Shown in pieces: positions 36,925-45,658 of a stretch of 64,000 bases of DNA. Each line of letters begins with the position of its first letter. Positions within the stretch are counted from its first letter, which is position 1. The translations under genes were made by a program, and so were the position numbers. This stretch comes from Streptomyces sp. NBC_00083 (GTDB lineage Bacteria; Actinomycetota; Actinomycetes; Streptomycetales; Streptomycetaceae): contig NZ_JAPELY010000001.1 of assembly GCF_026343295.1 (NCBI RefSeq), forward strand, positions 1,922,001 to 1,986,000, read 5' to 3'. The notes beneath the pieces were generated by a model. The model was given only the letters and a program-made list of their open reading frames with translations. It searched no databases and had not been told where the DNA came from.

Positions 36925-38121
36925 TCAGACGATCACGCCGTCCCGCCGCAACCCGGCCATCTGCCCGTCCGTCATTCCCAGGGCCCGCAGGGTTGCACGG
37001 GTGTGCTCGCCGAGCGCGGGAACCGCACCCATCCGAGCCTCCTGACTGCCGCCCAGATTGATGGGCGGCAGCAGCGCCCGCAACGGCCCCACCGATGAAT
37101 CGACCTCCCGCCAGCGGCCGCGCGCCGCGAGCTGCGGATGCGCGGCGACCTCGGCGACCGTGTTGAGCTTCGCGCACGCGATCCCGGCGGCCTCCAGCCG
37201 CTCCACCGCCTCGGCCGCCGTCAGGCCGGCCAGCGCCCCCGCCACGACCTCGTCCGTCCTGGCCCGGTGCGCGACCCGCGCCGCATTGGTCGCGAAGGCC
37301 TCGTCCTGCGCCAACTCGACGCGGTCAAGCACCAGTTCGGCGAGGCGCCGCCACTCGCGGTCGTTCTGGACCGAGAGCAGCACCTGTCCGCCGTCGGCCG
37401 TGGCATAGGCGTCGTACGGCGCGATCACGGCGTGCGCGAGCCCGGTGCGCGCCGGTTCGGTGCCCCCGTGCATCACATGGTGCAGGGGATGGCCGAGCCA
37501 CTCGGCGAGCGCCTCCAGCATCGAGATCTCCACCGGCCCGCCGCGCCCCGTGGTGCCACGCCGCACCAGGGCCGCGAGGACGCCCGAGAAGGCGTACATG
37601 GCGGCCGCGATGTCGGCGGCCGGGATTCCGGCCTTGACGGGCCGCTCGGGCGTCCCGGTGACCGACACCAGGCCCGCCTCGCACTGCACCAGCATGTCGT
37701 AGGCCCGCTTGTGCGCGTACGGGCCCTCGGCGCCGTACCCCGAGATGTCGACCGCCACGAGCCGCGGATGGGCGGCGCACAGGGTGGCCGCGTCCAGGCC
37801 GAGCCGGGTGGCCGCGCCCTGTGCCAGGTTCTGCACGAACACATCGGCGTCCGCGACGAGTTGGCGCAGAATGTCCAGCCCGCGCGGGTCCTTGAGGTCG
37901 AGGGCCACCGACTCCTTGCCGCGGTTGCACCACACGAAGTGCGAGGCGAGGCCGCGGGCCGCGGTGTCGTAGCCGCGGGCGAAGTCGCCGCCGTCGGTCC
38001 GCTCGATCTTGATGACGCGCGCGCCGAGATCGGCGAGCTGCCGCGTCGCGAACGGCGCGGACACGGCCTGTTCGACGGCGACGACGGTGATGCCTTCGAG
38101 GGGCAGCGGTTGAGTGCTCAT
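36925..38121 (-). CDS. CaiB/BaiF-type (class III) CoA transferase
   Basis: A 398-residue protein with the class III CoA-transferase pattern: EGITVVAVEQAVSAPFATRQLADLGARVIKIE at the start, HFVWCNRGKESVALDLKDPRG, LVQCEAGLVSVTGTPE, and a later block SVQNDREWRRLAELV. The catalytic Asp position (about 170, in KAGIPAADIAAAMYA) is present. These enzymes move CoA between carboxylic acids. It is transcribed away from the rest of the accessory cluster and may be either part of it or a flanking catabolic gene. Confidence 0.9.
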   Translation of the reverse strand: MSTQPLPLEGITVVAVEQAVSAPFATRQLADLGARVIKIERTDGGDFARGYDTAARGLASHFVWCNRGKESVALDLKDPRGLDILRQLVADADVFVQNLAQGAATRLGLDAATLCAAHPRLVAVDISGYGAEGPYAHKRAYDMLVQCEAGLVSVTGTPERPVKAGIPAADIAAAMYAFSGVLAALVRRGTTGRGGPVEISMLEALAEWLGHPLHHVMHGGTEPARTGLAHAVIAPYDAYATADGGQVLLSVQNDREWRRLAELVLDRVELAQDEAFATNAARVAHRARTDEVVAGALAGLTAAEAVERLEAAGIACAKLNTVAEVAAHPQLAARGRWREVDSSVGPLRALLPPINLGGSQEARMGAVPALGEHTRATLRALGMTDGQMAGLRRDGVIV

Positions 38122-38199
38122 GACAGCCGTACCTATCGCGCGGGGGCGGCTCCTGTCACCCCGTGGCCATCGGTCGGAGCGGCCGGAACACCCGGGAAA

Positions 38200-38214
38200 T
38201 CTCACGATGTGAGA
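38200..38214. promoter_or_regulatory. Inverted repeat TCTCAC-GAT-GTGAGA
   Basis: Perfect six-base arms with a three-base centre in the divergent CaiB/secreted-peptide promoter region; a likely regulator binding site. Confidence 0.5.
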
Positions 38215-38226
38215 CGTCGGGAGGGT

Positions 38227-38250
38227 GTGGCCATGAGGTGTCATGGCCAC
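38227..38250. promoter_or_regulatory. 10-bp perfect inverted repeat in divergent promoter
   Basis: GTGGCCATGA-GGTG-TCATGGCCAC. A direct copy of the GTGGCCAT half-site also occurs at 38163-38170. The size and place suit an operator controlling the divergent genes. Confidence 0.55.
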
Positions 38251-38347
38251 TGACCGCCAGCCCGGAGCGTTGATCACCCCCTGCCCGGCCGACACCATGG
38301 GGGCGTACCTCGCATCCGCACACCGCCCACACGTTCGGGGGAACATC

Positions 38348-38530
38348 ATGGAGAAGGCACTGCGCGTACGGATATGCACCGCCGCCGCAACCCTGGCGCT
38401 GGCCGCGGGAGTCGTCGCCGCCGGCCACGCCGTCGCCGCCCCGCCGTCGTCGCCCACCGCGCAGCACGCGGTGGCCGACGGGCCGTCCGCCGCAGTGGTC
38501 ATCGGCGGGGACGACAACGGGTGGTGGTAG
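38348..38530 (+). CDS. Tiny secreted peptide ending in GGDDNGWW
   Basis: A 60-residue protein starting at ATG 38348 after GGGGGAAC. It has a basic start (MEKALRVRI), a hydrophobic core and an Ala-X-Ala cleavage region (HAVAAPP), leaving about 30 mature residues that end in GGDDNGWW. No domain is recognised. Its stop codon lies within the start of the next gene (GTG at 38521), so the two are coupled. Possible roles are a signal peptide, a small secreted factor or a peptide precursor; none is proven. Confidence 0.65.
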   Translation: MEKALRVRICTAAATLALAAGVVAAGHAVAAPPSSPTAQHAVADGPSAAVVIGGDDNGWW

Positions 38531-39465
38531 CCGCTCCCGACGCGGCACCGGACGTCAACGTCGGCCTCGTCGGCTTCGGCGTGGCGGGCCGTCAGCACGC
38601 CGAGGCCCTGGCCGGCGCGAGCGGCTTCCGGGTCGCCGCCGTGGTCGAGGCCAACGCGGGCCTGACGACCGGCGCGCTGCGGCGGCTCCCCTCGTGGGAG
38701 GTGCTGCTCGCCGATCCGGGCATCAACCTGGTGGGCCTCTGCCTGCCGCCCGGCGGCAGGGCGGACCTCGCCCTGGAGGCACTGAAGGCCGGCAAGGCCG
38801 TCCTCCTGGAGGCGCCTCCCGCCCTCTGCGAGCGGGAGGTCGACCTGATGGTGGCCACGGCCGAGCAGGTCGGCAGACCCATCGGCGTCATGCTCCAGCA
38901 CCGGCACCGGCTGCCCGAAGCCGTCCGCGCTGCCGACTGGTCCGCGCCCTCGGTGACCGCGACGCTCGAAGTGTCCCGCTTCCGGCCGCCGGCCCACTTC
39001 CACCGGACCGGCTGGCGCTCGGACCCGACGTCCGCCCTGGGCGGCGCCGCGGCCCACCTCGCCGTGCACTACGTGGACCTCGCCTGCCAACTCCTCGGCG
39101 ACCCCTCGGGGGTGTGGACCGCCCCGCTGCGCGAAGTGCGCCGGGGCATCGACACCCGCGTCACCGGCGTCGTCGAGTTCGCCAGCGGAGCCACCCTCTC
39201 GTTCACCGCGACCTCCGAGGCCGCGGCCTCCTCCGAACGCCTGCGGGTGCTCGGCCCCGACCACAGTCTGGCGGTCGACAACGGAACCGTCAGCGCGCGG
39301 ATCGGTGACGCCGAGGACGTCTGGCCCACCCTGCGCGGCCCCTCGCTGCGGCGGCTCGTCTACCAGGACATGGCCGAGGCCATGAGGTCGGGAGGCAGGC
39401 CGCGCCACAGCGATCTGGACGGCGCGCGCGCGGTGACCCGGATCCTGCGGACCCTGCGCGCGTGA
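38521..39465 (+). CDS. Gfo/Idh/MocA-family protein lacking the catalytic Lys
   Basis: A 314-residue NAD(P)-type oxidoreductase homologue. GTG 38521 (or 38524) overlaps the end of the secreted-peptide gene. The Rossmann loop GLVGFGVAGRQHAEALA is intact. The family motif EKP, whose Lys is catalytic, reads EAP here (VLLEAPPAL), while the later His region GGAAAHLAVHYVDLA is present. The cofactor may bind, but normal dehydrogenase chemistry is doubtful. It overlaps the downstream regulator by GTGA. Homologues oxidise or reduce sugars, inositols or biliverdin-like compounds. Confidence 0.8.
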   Translation: MVVAAPDAAPDVNVGLVGFGVAGRQHAEALAGASGFRVAAVVEANAGLTTGALRRLPSWEVLLADPGINLVGLCLPPGGRADLALEALKAGKAVLLEAPPALCEREVDLMVATAEQVGRPIGVMLQHRHRLPEAVRAADWSAPSVTATLEVSRFRPPAHFHRTGWRSDPTSALGGAAAHLAVHYVDLACQLLGDPSGVWTAPLREVRRGIDTRVTGVVEFASGATLSFTATSEAAASSERLRVLGPDHSLAVDNGTVSARIGDAEDVWPTLRGPSLRRLVYQDMAEAMRSGGRPRHSDLDGARAVTRILRTLRA

Positions 39466-40106
39466 ACCCGTACGTGCCCGGCACCCCGAACAGTTCACCC
39501 TGCGAGGTTTCGTTGTTCGAGATCGGTCTCATCCACAACCACCCGCTCATCGAGTGGGCCGTCGGCCAAGCCCTCGCGGGGGCACCGGACATGCGCGTCC
39601 ACGTCCTGGGCGCCGCCGGTACCGGGCCCGACGGGCCGGGCGCGCTCCCCGACCACCTGGACGTCCTGGTCATGGACCGGCCGCCCGGCCGGTCGCCGCT
39701 CACCGAAGCCGCCGCCGACCGTGCGGTGTGCGTCCTGCTCATGTCCGCCACCGGCGCCGACGCCGGGCACCCCGGCGTCAGCGGCTGCCTGTCCGAGCGG
39801 TCCGACCCGGTGGCCCTGGCCGCCGCCGTCCGGGCCGCGGCCGTCCGCTCACGAGCGGCGGCCGACCGCTCGCGCCGGGCCCGGACACGGCCCGCGCGCC
39901 CCGCCGACGACATGACGCTGCTGTCCGCCCGCGAACACCAGGTGCTGCGCCTGCTGGCCCGGGGCCTCACGCACGACCAGACCGCGCGCCGGCTCGGCAT
40001 CAGCTGTCACACCGTGGACACCTACGTCAAACGGGTGCGCGGCAAACTCGGCGTCGGCACCAAGGCGGAGCTGGTCAGAGCCGCGATGGCGTACGGCTGC
40101 GACTGA
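39462..40106 (+). CDS. LuxR/NarL-type regulator with an atypical receiver
   Basis: A 214-residue protein coupled to the Gfo/Idh gene by GTGA. The C-terminal LuxR helix-turn-helix is clear (LLSAREHQVLRLLARGLTHDQTARRLG, then HTVDTYVKRVRGKLGV). The N-terminal half looks like a receiver, with VLVMDRPPG at the phospho-Asp site, but the usual acidic pair is replaced (LIHNHPLIEW) and the Lys before the last strand is lost. It may work without phosphorylation. No sensor kinase gene is adjacent, so it is a probable cluster-situated regulator. Confidence 0.85.
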   Translation: MNPYVPGTPNSSPCEVSLFEIGLIHNHPLIEWAVGQALAGAPDMRVHVLGAAGTGPDGPGALPDHLDVLVMDRPPGRSPLTEAAADRAVCVLLMSATGADAGHPGVSGCLSERSDPVALAAAVRAAAVRSRAAADRSRRARTRPARPADDMTLLSAREHQVLRLLARGLTHDQTARRLGISCHTVDTYVKRVRGKLGVGTKAELVRAAMAYGCD

Positions 40107-40163
40107 CACCGGCCGGGGCCGTCACGGCGGCCGGGGCCCGCGCCGTCCGGCCGGGGCCCGCCG

Positions 40164-41381
40164 TCACGCTGCCCCGGCCGCCGAACGCAGCCGCTCCGCG
40201 CGGTCGGTGCGCTCCCAGGTGAAGTCGGGGAGCTCACGGCCGAAGTGGCCGTACGCGGCGGTCTGGGCGTAGATCGGCCGCAGCAGGTCCAGGTCCCTGA
40301 TGAGGGCGGCGGGCCGCAGGTCGAACACCTCCGTCACCGCGTCCTGGATCCGTGCGACGGGCACGCTCTGCGTGCCGAAGGTCTCCACGAACAGACCGAC
40401 CGGCTCCGCCGCGCCGATCGCGTAGGCGACCTGCACCTCGGCCCGCCGCGCCAGGCCCGCCGCCACGATGTTCTTCGCCACCCAGCGCATCGCGTAGGCG
40501 GCCGAACGGTCCACCTTCGAGGGGTCCTTGCCGGAGAACGCGCCGCCGCCGTGCCGGGCCATGCCGCCGTACGTGTCAATGATGATCTTGCGTCCGGTGA
40601 GGCCGGCATCGCCCATCGGGCCGCCGATCTCGAAGCGTCCCGTCGGGTTCACGAGCAGCCGGTAGCCCTCGGTGTCGAGGGAGAGCGAGGCCAGCTCGGG
40701 CTCCACCACACACGCGTGGATGTCCGGGACGAGCACCGAGTCGAGGTCGACCTCGGGGGCGTGTTGCGCGGACACCACCACGGTGTCGAGGCGGACCGGC
40801 CGGTCGCCGTCGTACTCGATCGTCACCTGGGTCTTGCCGTCCGGACGCAGGTAGGGGAGCGTGCCGTCCTTGCGCACGGCGGCAAGGCGCCGGGCCAGCC
40901 GGTGCGCCAGCATGATCGGCAGCGGCATCAGCTCCGGCGTCTCGTCGCAGGCGTAGCCGAACATCAACCCCTGGTCGCCCGCGCCCTGTCGGCCCAGATC
41001 GTCCACGGCCGCGGCGCCCGGGTCCGCCCCGGCCGCGGTGCGCGACTCGTAGGCGCTGTCGACCCCCTGGGCGATGTCCGACGACTGCGCCCCGATGGAC
41101 ACGGTCACCCCGCAGGAGGCACCGTCGAACCCCTGGAGGGAGCTGTCGTAACCGATCTCCAGGATCCGGTCCCGGACGAGGGAGGCGATCGGCGCGAAGG
41201 CGGCGGTCGTCACCTCGCCCGCGACATGCACGAGGCCGGTGGTGACGAGGGTCTCCACGGCGACGCGCGAGGACGGGTCCTCCTTGAGCAGGGCGTCGAG
41301 AATGGTGTCGCTGATCTGGTCGGCCACCTTGTCGGGGTGCCCTTCGGTGACGGATTCCGAAGTGAACAGGCGTCTGGACAC
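40164..41381 (-). CDS. metK: S-adenosylmethionine synthetase, cluster copy
   Basis: A 405-residue enzyme making SAM from Met and ATP. GTG 41381 follows AGAGGAG. Signature motifs are present: [33 protein letters not shown] (P-loop type hexapeptide region) and [19 protein letters not shown]. Full length, no obvious damage. Streptomyces keep a housekeeping metK elsewhere, so this copy, lying with SAM-using enzymes, probably boosts SAM for the accessory pathway. It leads into the tautomerase-like and adenylation genes upstream on the same strand. Confidence 0.94.
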   Translation of the reverse strand: MSRRLFTSESVTEGHPDKVADQISDTILDALLKEDPSSRVAVETLVTTGLVHVAGEVTTAAFAPIASLVRDRILEIGYDSSLQGFDGASCGVTVSIGAQSSDIAQGVDSAYESRTAAGADPGAAAVDDLGRQGAGDQGLMFGYACDETPELMPLPIMLAHRLARRLAAVRKDGTLPYLRPDGKTQVTIEYDGDRPVRLDTVVVSAQHAPEVDLDSVLVPDIHACVVEPELASLSLDTEGYRLLVNPTGRFEIGGPMGDAGLTGRKIIIDTYGGMARHGGGAFSGKDPSKVDRSAAYAMRWVAKNIVAAGLARRAEVQVAYAIGAAEPVGLFVETFGTQSVPVARIQDAVTEVFDLRPAALIRDLDLLRPIYAQTAAYGHFGRELPDFTWERTDRAERLRSAAGAA

Positions 41382-41442
41382 GGATCTCCTCTGGAGGCGC
41401 GGTCGATGGGTCGGCGTACGGGGCGGCCGGCGGCGCCCCGGG

Positions 41443-41838
41443 TCAGGAGCCGGCGCGGGCGGCGGGCGGCGGGTCGCCCTGCCACACGTCGCCACGGACG
41501 AGGAGTTCGCCGGGAACGGCCCGGCGTACCACGAGGTAGACCTCGTCGGCCGGTACGGACAGGAGCGCGCTCAACTCGTCCCGCAGCAACCGGAGCAGCC
41601 CCTCCACGGCCTCGCGCGGGTACGTCTCCTTGCAGGTGACGTAGCCGATGGGCGCGTGCGGTCCGGCGGATCCGGGCTGCCACTCGGGGCGGTGCGCCGC
41701 GTCGGCGTCGAGCCGCTGCCACAGCAGCCAGCAGTGCTCCGCCGGGATGGACAGCAGTCCGGTGACCGCCTCGGCGAGCCGGGCCAGGGCCGGGCGGCCG
41801 GGGCTGGGATCGGGCGACATGAGGGTGATGACGGGCAT
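41443..41838 (-). CDS. Tautomerase-superfamily-like protein with Pro1
   Basis: A 131-residue protein beginning Met-Pro-Val-Ile-Thr. Loss of Met would leave Pro1, the catalytic residue of the 4-oxalocrotonate tautomerase superfamily. The sequence shows a beta-alpha-beta layout repeated twice ([28 protein letters not shown]; then [23 protein letters not shown]), the length of the longer fused members. It sits between metK and the adenylation gene on the same strand. The reaction is unknown; keto-enol shift or hydration of a pathway intermediate is possible. Confidence 0.7.
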   Translation of the reverse strand: MPVITLMSPDPSPGRPALARLAEAVTGLLSIPAEHCWLLWQRLDADAAHRPEWQPGSAGPHAPIGYVTCKETYPREAVEGLLRLLRDELSALLSVPADEVYLVVRRAVPGELLVRGDVWQGDPPPAARAGS

Positions 41839-41885
41839 GGGCGGGAGACCTCTCGGTGACGGATGTCGGGGGAGGGCGGCCGTAC

Positions 41886-43415
41886 TCAGCCGGCGAGCGC
41901 GGCCAGGAGCAGCGAGCGGTCGATCTTGCCGTTGGCGGTGACGGGCAGCCGCTCCATCCGCTGGACCACGTCGGGCACGGCGTGCGGAGGCAGTACGCGC
42001 CCGAGCGAGCGGCGCACCGCCTCGGGCGGGCCGGGCTCCTCGCCGTCGGCGGTGTAGAAGAGCGCGAGCCGGTCGTAGGTGCCCAGTTCGCCGGGGACCG
42101 GCACGGCCGCACAGCCCGCGATGCCGGGCAGCGCGGAGGCGTGCGCCTCGATCTCCTCCGGCTCGATGCGGTGCCCGCGGATCTTGACCTGCCGGTCGGT
42201 GCGTCCGGTGAAGTGCAGGACCCCGTCGGCGTCCCGGAACCCGCGGTCCCCGGTCCGGTAGTAGCGCAACTGCCGTCCCTCTACGGGGTGTTCGGGGAAG
42301 CGGGCCGCCGTCAGGTCGGGGTCGCCGAGATATCCGTGGGCCAGGCCGGTCCCGGCGAGGCACAGTTCGCCGGCCGTGCCCGGCGCGCAGGCGAAGCCGT
42401 CGGGGTCGAGGACATGCACCTCGGTCCCGGGGACCTCGCGCCCGATGGGGACCCCGTACGGCCGCTCGCAGTCCCCGGGTGTGATCGGGTGGACGGTGGC
42501 GAAGACACAACTCTCCACCGGGCCGTAGCCGTTGAGCAGCCGTATGTCCGGGTGCCGGGTGAGGAACCGGGCGACGTGCGCGGTGGAGAGCCGCTCGCCG
42601 CCGATGAACAGCCGCCGCAGACCCGCGAAGCACTCCACGTCGATCTCGGTGAACAGGTTGAACAGGGAGGCGGTGAGCCAAGCCGTGTCCACCCGGTCGG
42701 CGTCGATCAGGCGCCGCAGGGTGTCGGGGAGCAGATAGTCCTCGGGCGCGGTGACGCAGGTGCCGCCGGTGGTGAGCATGCCCCACAGCTCCAGCGAGAA
42801 CGCGTCCCAGGGCGCGGGGGCCGCCTGCATCATGGCGGTGCCCGGTCCGAAGGCGAGCGGGCCGTCCGGCGCGAAGAGGCGCGTGGTGGCCGCGTGCGGG
42901 GACACCACGCCCTTGGGGGCGCCGCTGGTGCCCGAGGTGAAGAAGACGGCGGCGGGAGTGGAGTCCGGCCCGTCGTACGCCGTGAAGGCGCCCGGCCGCC
43001 CGGCTGCCCGCCCGCCGGCCGGGGCCGCGCCGGCCGCCGCGTCGAGGGCCGGGGGATGCCACACCGGACCGGCGCCGGGCGGCCGCGGCGCATCGGTCAC
43101 CAGGACCGGGGCGGCCAGCTGCCGCAGCACCCCCTCGATCCGGGCGCCGGGCCAGCGCGGGTCCAGGGCCGCGTACCCGGCACCGCACTTGAGGACCGCG
43201 AGCAGTGACACGTACAGGCCGGCCGAGCGCGGCAGCAGCACCGGCACCAGGGTGCCCGGACCCACCCCCGTACGGGACAACTCTTCGGCCCAGGCGTCGG
43301 CGAGGGCGTCGAGGGCCCCGTACGAGAGGCGCGTGGCGCCGTCCACCACCGCGACCGCGTCGGGCGTCAGGCGCGCCTGGCGTTCGACGGCCCGATGAAT
43401 GAGCCCAATTCCCAC
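41886..43415 (-). CDS. Stand-alone NRPS adenylation domain
   Basis: A 509-residue amino-acid-activating enzyme. GTG 43415 follows GGAGGG. Core motifs are present: A3 FFTSGTSGAPKGV, A4 with the substrate-anchoring Asp (PWDAFSLELWG), A5 NGYGPVES, A7 YRTGDRG, A8 GRTDRQVKIRGHRIEPEEIE and A10 LPVTANGKIDR (Lys). There is no carrier or condensation domain, so it must load a carrier in trans, most likely the carrier-thioesterase protein at 45910. The Asp suggests an alpha-amino acid substrate; I did not assign the specificity code. Confidence 0.93.
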   Translation of the reverse strand: MGIGLIHRAVERQARLTPDAVAVVDGATRLSYGALDALADAWAEELSRTGVGPGTLVPVLLPRSAGLYVSLLAVLKCGAGYAALDPRWPGARIEGVLRQLAAPVLVTDAPRPPGAGPVWHPPALDAAAGAAPAGGRAAGRPGAFTAYDGPDSTPAAVFFTSGTSGAPKGVVSPHAATTRLFAPDGPLAFGPGTAMMQAAPAPWDAFSLELWGMLTTGGTCVTAPEDYLLPDTLRRLIDADRVDTAWLTASLFNLFTEIDVECFAGLRRLFIGGERLSTAHVARFLTRHPDIRLLNGYGPVESCVFATVHPITPGDCERPYGVPIGREVPGTEVHVLDPDGFACAPGTAGELCLAGTGLAHGYLGDPDLTAARFPEHPVEGRQLRYYRTGDRGFRDADGVLHFTGRTDRQVKIRGHRIEPEEIEAHASALPGIAGCAAVPVPGELGTYDRLALFYTADGEEPGPPEAVRRSLGRVLPPHAVPDVVQRMERLPVTANGKIDRSLLLAALAG

Positions 43416-43451
43416 GGAACATCCCTCCGATGCGTCGGGATGATTAACCTA

Positions 43452-43503
43452 GGCCTCCGGGAGGCCCCTCACACCTGTCGCCGTGTCCCCGGTTCTGGGG
43501 ACA
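43452..43503. promoter_or_regulatory. Two inverted repeats in a divergent promoter
   Basis: GGCCTCC-G-GGAGGCC (43452-43466) and TGTCCCC-N6-GGGGACA (43484-43503) lie between the divergent adenylation and hydrolase genes. Either could be a binding site of one of the two LuxR-type cluster regulators. Confidence 0.45.
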
Positions 43504-43639
43504 GCGGACGACATTGACGCCCGACCTCCCGGCGGGGAAATTGGTGGAGGCCCGGCGAAGGACGCCCCTTCGGGATGCGCAACGCCGGGCCGTCGTACCG
43601 CATTCGGCCTTCCGGCCGCTTCCCCTGGGGGTTTATTCG

Positions 43640-44389
43640 ATGAGCGCTCTCGATCCGGCGGCGGGCCCGCTGCCCGAGCCGGCCCTCGCGGCGGCCTCCG
43701 TCGGTGTCGAACTCCTCGACCACGACGCCGTGCCGGGCCGCACGGGAGCGGGCGGAGCACCGGGCGACCTGCTCCTGCTGCACGGATTCGGCGGTGACAA
43801 GACGCAGTTGCGTCCGGTCGGTGACGCGCTGTGCGGCGCGGGCTCCGTCGCCGTCTACCCCTCGCTGCGGGCCCACGGCGACAGCCCCAAGCCCGCGTGG
43901 GGCTACTCGGCCCTGGACTTCTCGGCCGACCTGCACCGGTTCGCGGACGTCCTGCCGGACGAGCTCCACCTGGTCGGATACTCCTACGGCGGTCTCGTGG
44001 CGGCGGTCTCCGCGATCACCTGGGGCGCGTCCCGGGTGCGCAGCCTGGTCGTCGTCGACCAGTCCTTCGACCCCCACCCCGACTGGCACGTGGCGGACGA
44101 GTGGGCCGAGGGGAGCCTGCTGCGCTGGCACTACGACTTCAGCCACCTCCCGGATCTGCTCGAACGGCTCGGCATCCCCGTGCTCGTCCTCGCCGCCGAG
44201 GGGAGCCCCAACATCCCGGCCGGCGAACGCGAGCGCCTCTCCCGTCGCGACAGCGCCCACTTCTCCCTCGCATTCATCGAGGGCACGCACGCCGACTGCC
44301 ATCGCAATACCGACGAGATCACCTCCGCCATGCGTGCTTTCTATCTGCATCATTTCGGCGGGACGAACGAAAAGGAAAGCGCCGCATGA
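43640..44389 (+). CDS. Alpha/beta hydrolase
   Basis: A 249-residue cytoplasmic hydrolase. LLLLHGFGGDKTQLRP gives the oxyanion loop, GYSYGG the nucleophile Ser (about 119), LVLAAEG the acid-bearing strand region and IEGTHADCH the His. No signal peptide. ATG 43640 was selected after TGGGGG. It overlaps the exporter gene by ATGA. It could act as a free-standing thioesterase, peptidase or esterase on the pathway product, or as a self-protection enzyme given its coupling to export. Confidence 0.87.
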   Translation: MSALDPAAGPLPEPALAAASVGVELLDHDAVPGRTGAGGAPGDLLLLHGFGGDKTQLRPVGDALCGAGSVAVYPSLRAHGDSPKPAWGYSALDFSADLHRFADVLPDELHLVGYSYGGLVAAVSAITWGASRVRSLVVVDQSFDPHPDWHVADEWAEGSLLRWHYDFSHLPDLLERLGIPVLVLAAEGSPNIPAGERERLSRRDSAHFSLAFIEGTHADCHRNTDEITSAMRAFYLHHFGGTNEKESAA

Positions 44390-45630
44390 AAGCCGGATTC
44401 ATCGAGCGGGGGCCCGGTCGCACCCTGCTCCTGGGAACACTTGCCAATTCGCTCGGAAACGGCGTGTTCCTGACGGTTTCGGCGCTCTATTTCACCCGGA
44501 TCGCGGGCTTCTCGGCCGCCGAACTCGGCCTCGGGCTGAGCATCGCGGGCGTCGCCGGACTCTTCGCGGGTGTCCCGTTCGGGCACCTCGCGGACCGCAG
44601 GGGCGCCCGCGGCACCTCCGCGCTGCTCCTCGTGCTCGCGGGCCTCGCCACCGCCGCGTACCTCACCACCGACTCGTTCCCGCTGTTCGTCGTGATCGCC
44701 TTCTTCTACGCGATGTTCGAGCGCGGCGCCCACGCCGCACGGCAGGCGCTGATACCGGCGGTGCTCAGCGGCGAGAGCCTGGTCCGCGTCCGCGCCAAGA
44801 TCCGCGTGGTCACCAACGTCGGTGTGTCGGCGGGTGCGGGTCTCGGCGGCCTCGCCCTCCTGTGGGACACGAGCACGGCGTACCACCTCACCTTCGCGCT
44901 CAACGCGGTCAGCTTCGTGGTGTGCGGGCTGCTCTTCCTGCGGCTGCCCGCCGTTCCCCCCGCCGCGGAGCGCGCCCCCGGCGAGCCCCGGCTCGCGGTG
45001 CTCCACGACCGCCCGTACGCGCTGCTCGCCCTGATCAACATGGTGATGCTGCTGCACATCCCCATCCTTGAAGTCGTGCTGCCGCTCTGGATCTCCCTGC
45101 ACACCGGCGCGCCCCGCTCGCTGACCGCGGCCCTGCTGCTGCTCAACACCCTTGCCGTGGTGGGGCTCCAGGTGCGGCTCACCAAGAAGATCGACGCCCT
45201 GGAACCGGCGGTCCGCGCCTTCCGCACGGCGGGTGTGGTGCTCCTCGCCTCCTGCACGGCCTTCGCCGTGTCGGCCGGGCGCGGCGCCGTGACGGCGACG
45301 GCGGTCCTGGTCGTGGCCGCCGCCCTGCACGTGTACGGCGAGATGGTGCAGTCCGCGGGCTCGTGGCTGATCGGCTACGAACTCGCCCCCAAGGACCGAC
45401 AGGGCCAGTACCAGGGCCTGTTCAACACGGGGATCGCGGCGGTCCAGATGTTCGGCCCCGTCTCGCTGACCCTGCTCCTGATCGACTGGGGCACCCCCGG
45501 GTGGCTGGTGCTCGGCGCGGTGTTCCTCGCCGGCGGGCTGCTGATGGCCCCCGCCGTCCGCTGGGCGCAGCGACGCGGCGCCGCCGCGGCCGAAGGCACC
45601 GACCCGACCGCACTCACCGCCACCGCCTGA
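44386..45630 (+). CDS. MFS transporter, probable product exporter
   Basis: A 414-residue transporter with about 12 helices, ATGA-coupled to the hydrolase. The loop GHLADRRGARGTS is MFS motif A; the first helix reads LLGTLANSLGNGVFLTVSALYFTRI. This 12-helix form resembles MdtG/DHA1-type exporters rather than the 14-helix DHA2 exporter at 5387. Within the accessory cluster it is the only transporter, so export of the product is the simplest role. Confidence 0.9.
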   Translation: MKAGFIERGPGRTLLLGTLANSLGNGVFLTVSALYFTRIAGFSAAELGLGLSIAGVAGLFAGVPFGHLADRRGARGTSALLLVLAGLATAAYLTTDSFPLFVVIAFFYAMFERGAHAARQALIPAVLSGESLVRVRAKIRVVTNVGVSAGAGLGGLALLWDTSTAYHLTFALNAVSFVVCGLLFLRLPAVPPAAERAPGEPRLAVLHDRPYALLALINMVMLLHIPILEVVLPLWISLHTGAPRSLTAALLLLNTLAVVGLQVRLTKKIDALEPAVRAFRTAGVVLLASCTAFAVSAGRGAVTATAVLVVAAALHVYGEMVQSAGSWLIGYELAPKDRQGQYQGLFNTGIAAVQMFGPVSLTLLLIDWGTPGWLVLGAVFLAGGLLMAPAVRWAQRRGAAAAEGTDPTALTATA

Positions 45631-45658
45631 CCCGCCGAAGCCGCCCGCCCCCTACGCA

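Noticed and set aside
40108..40190. Repeated GGCCGGGGC runs between the LuxR and metK genes
   Set aside because: Direct G/C-rich repeats without a clean stem; could be part of a terminator but not clear enough to annotate.
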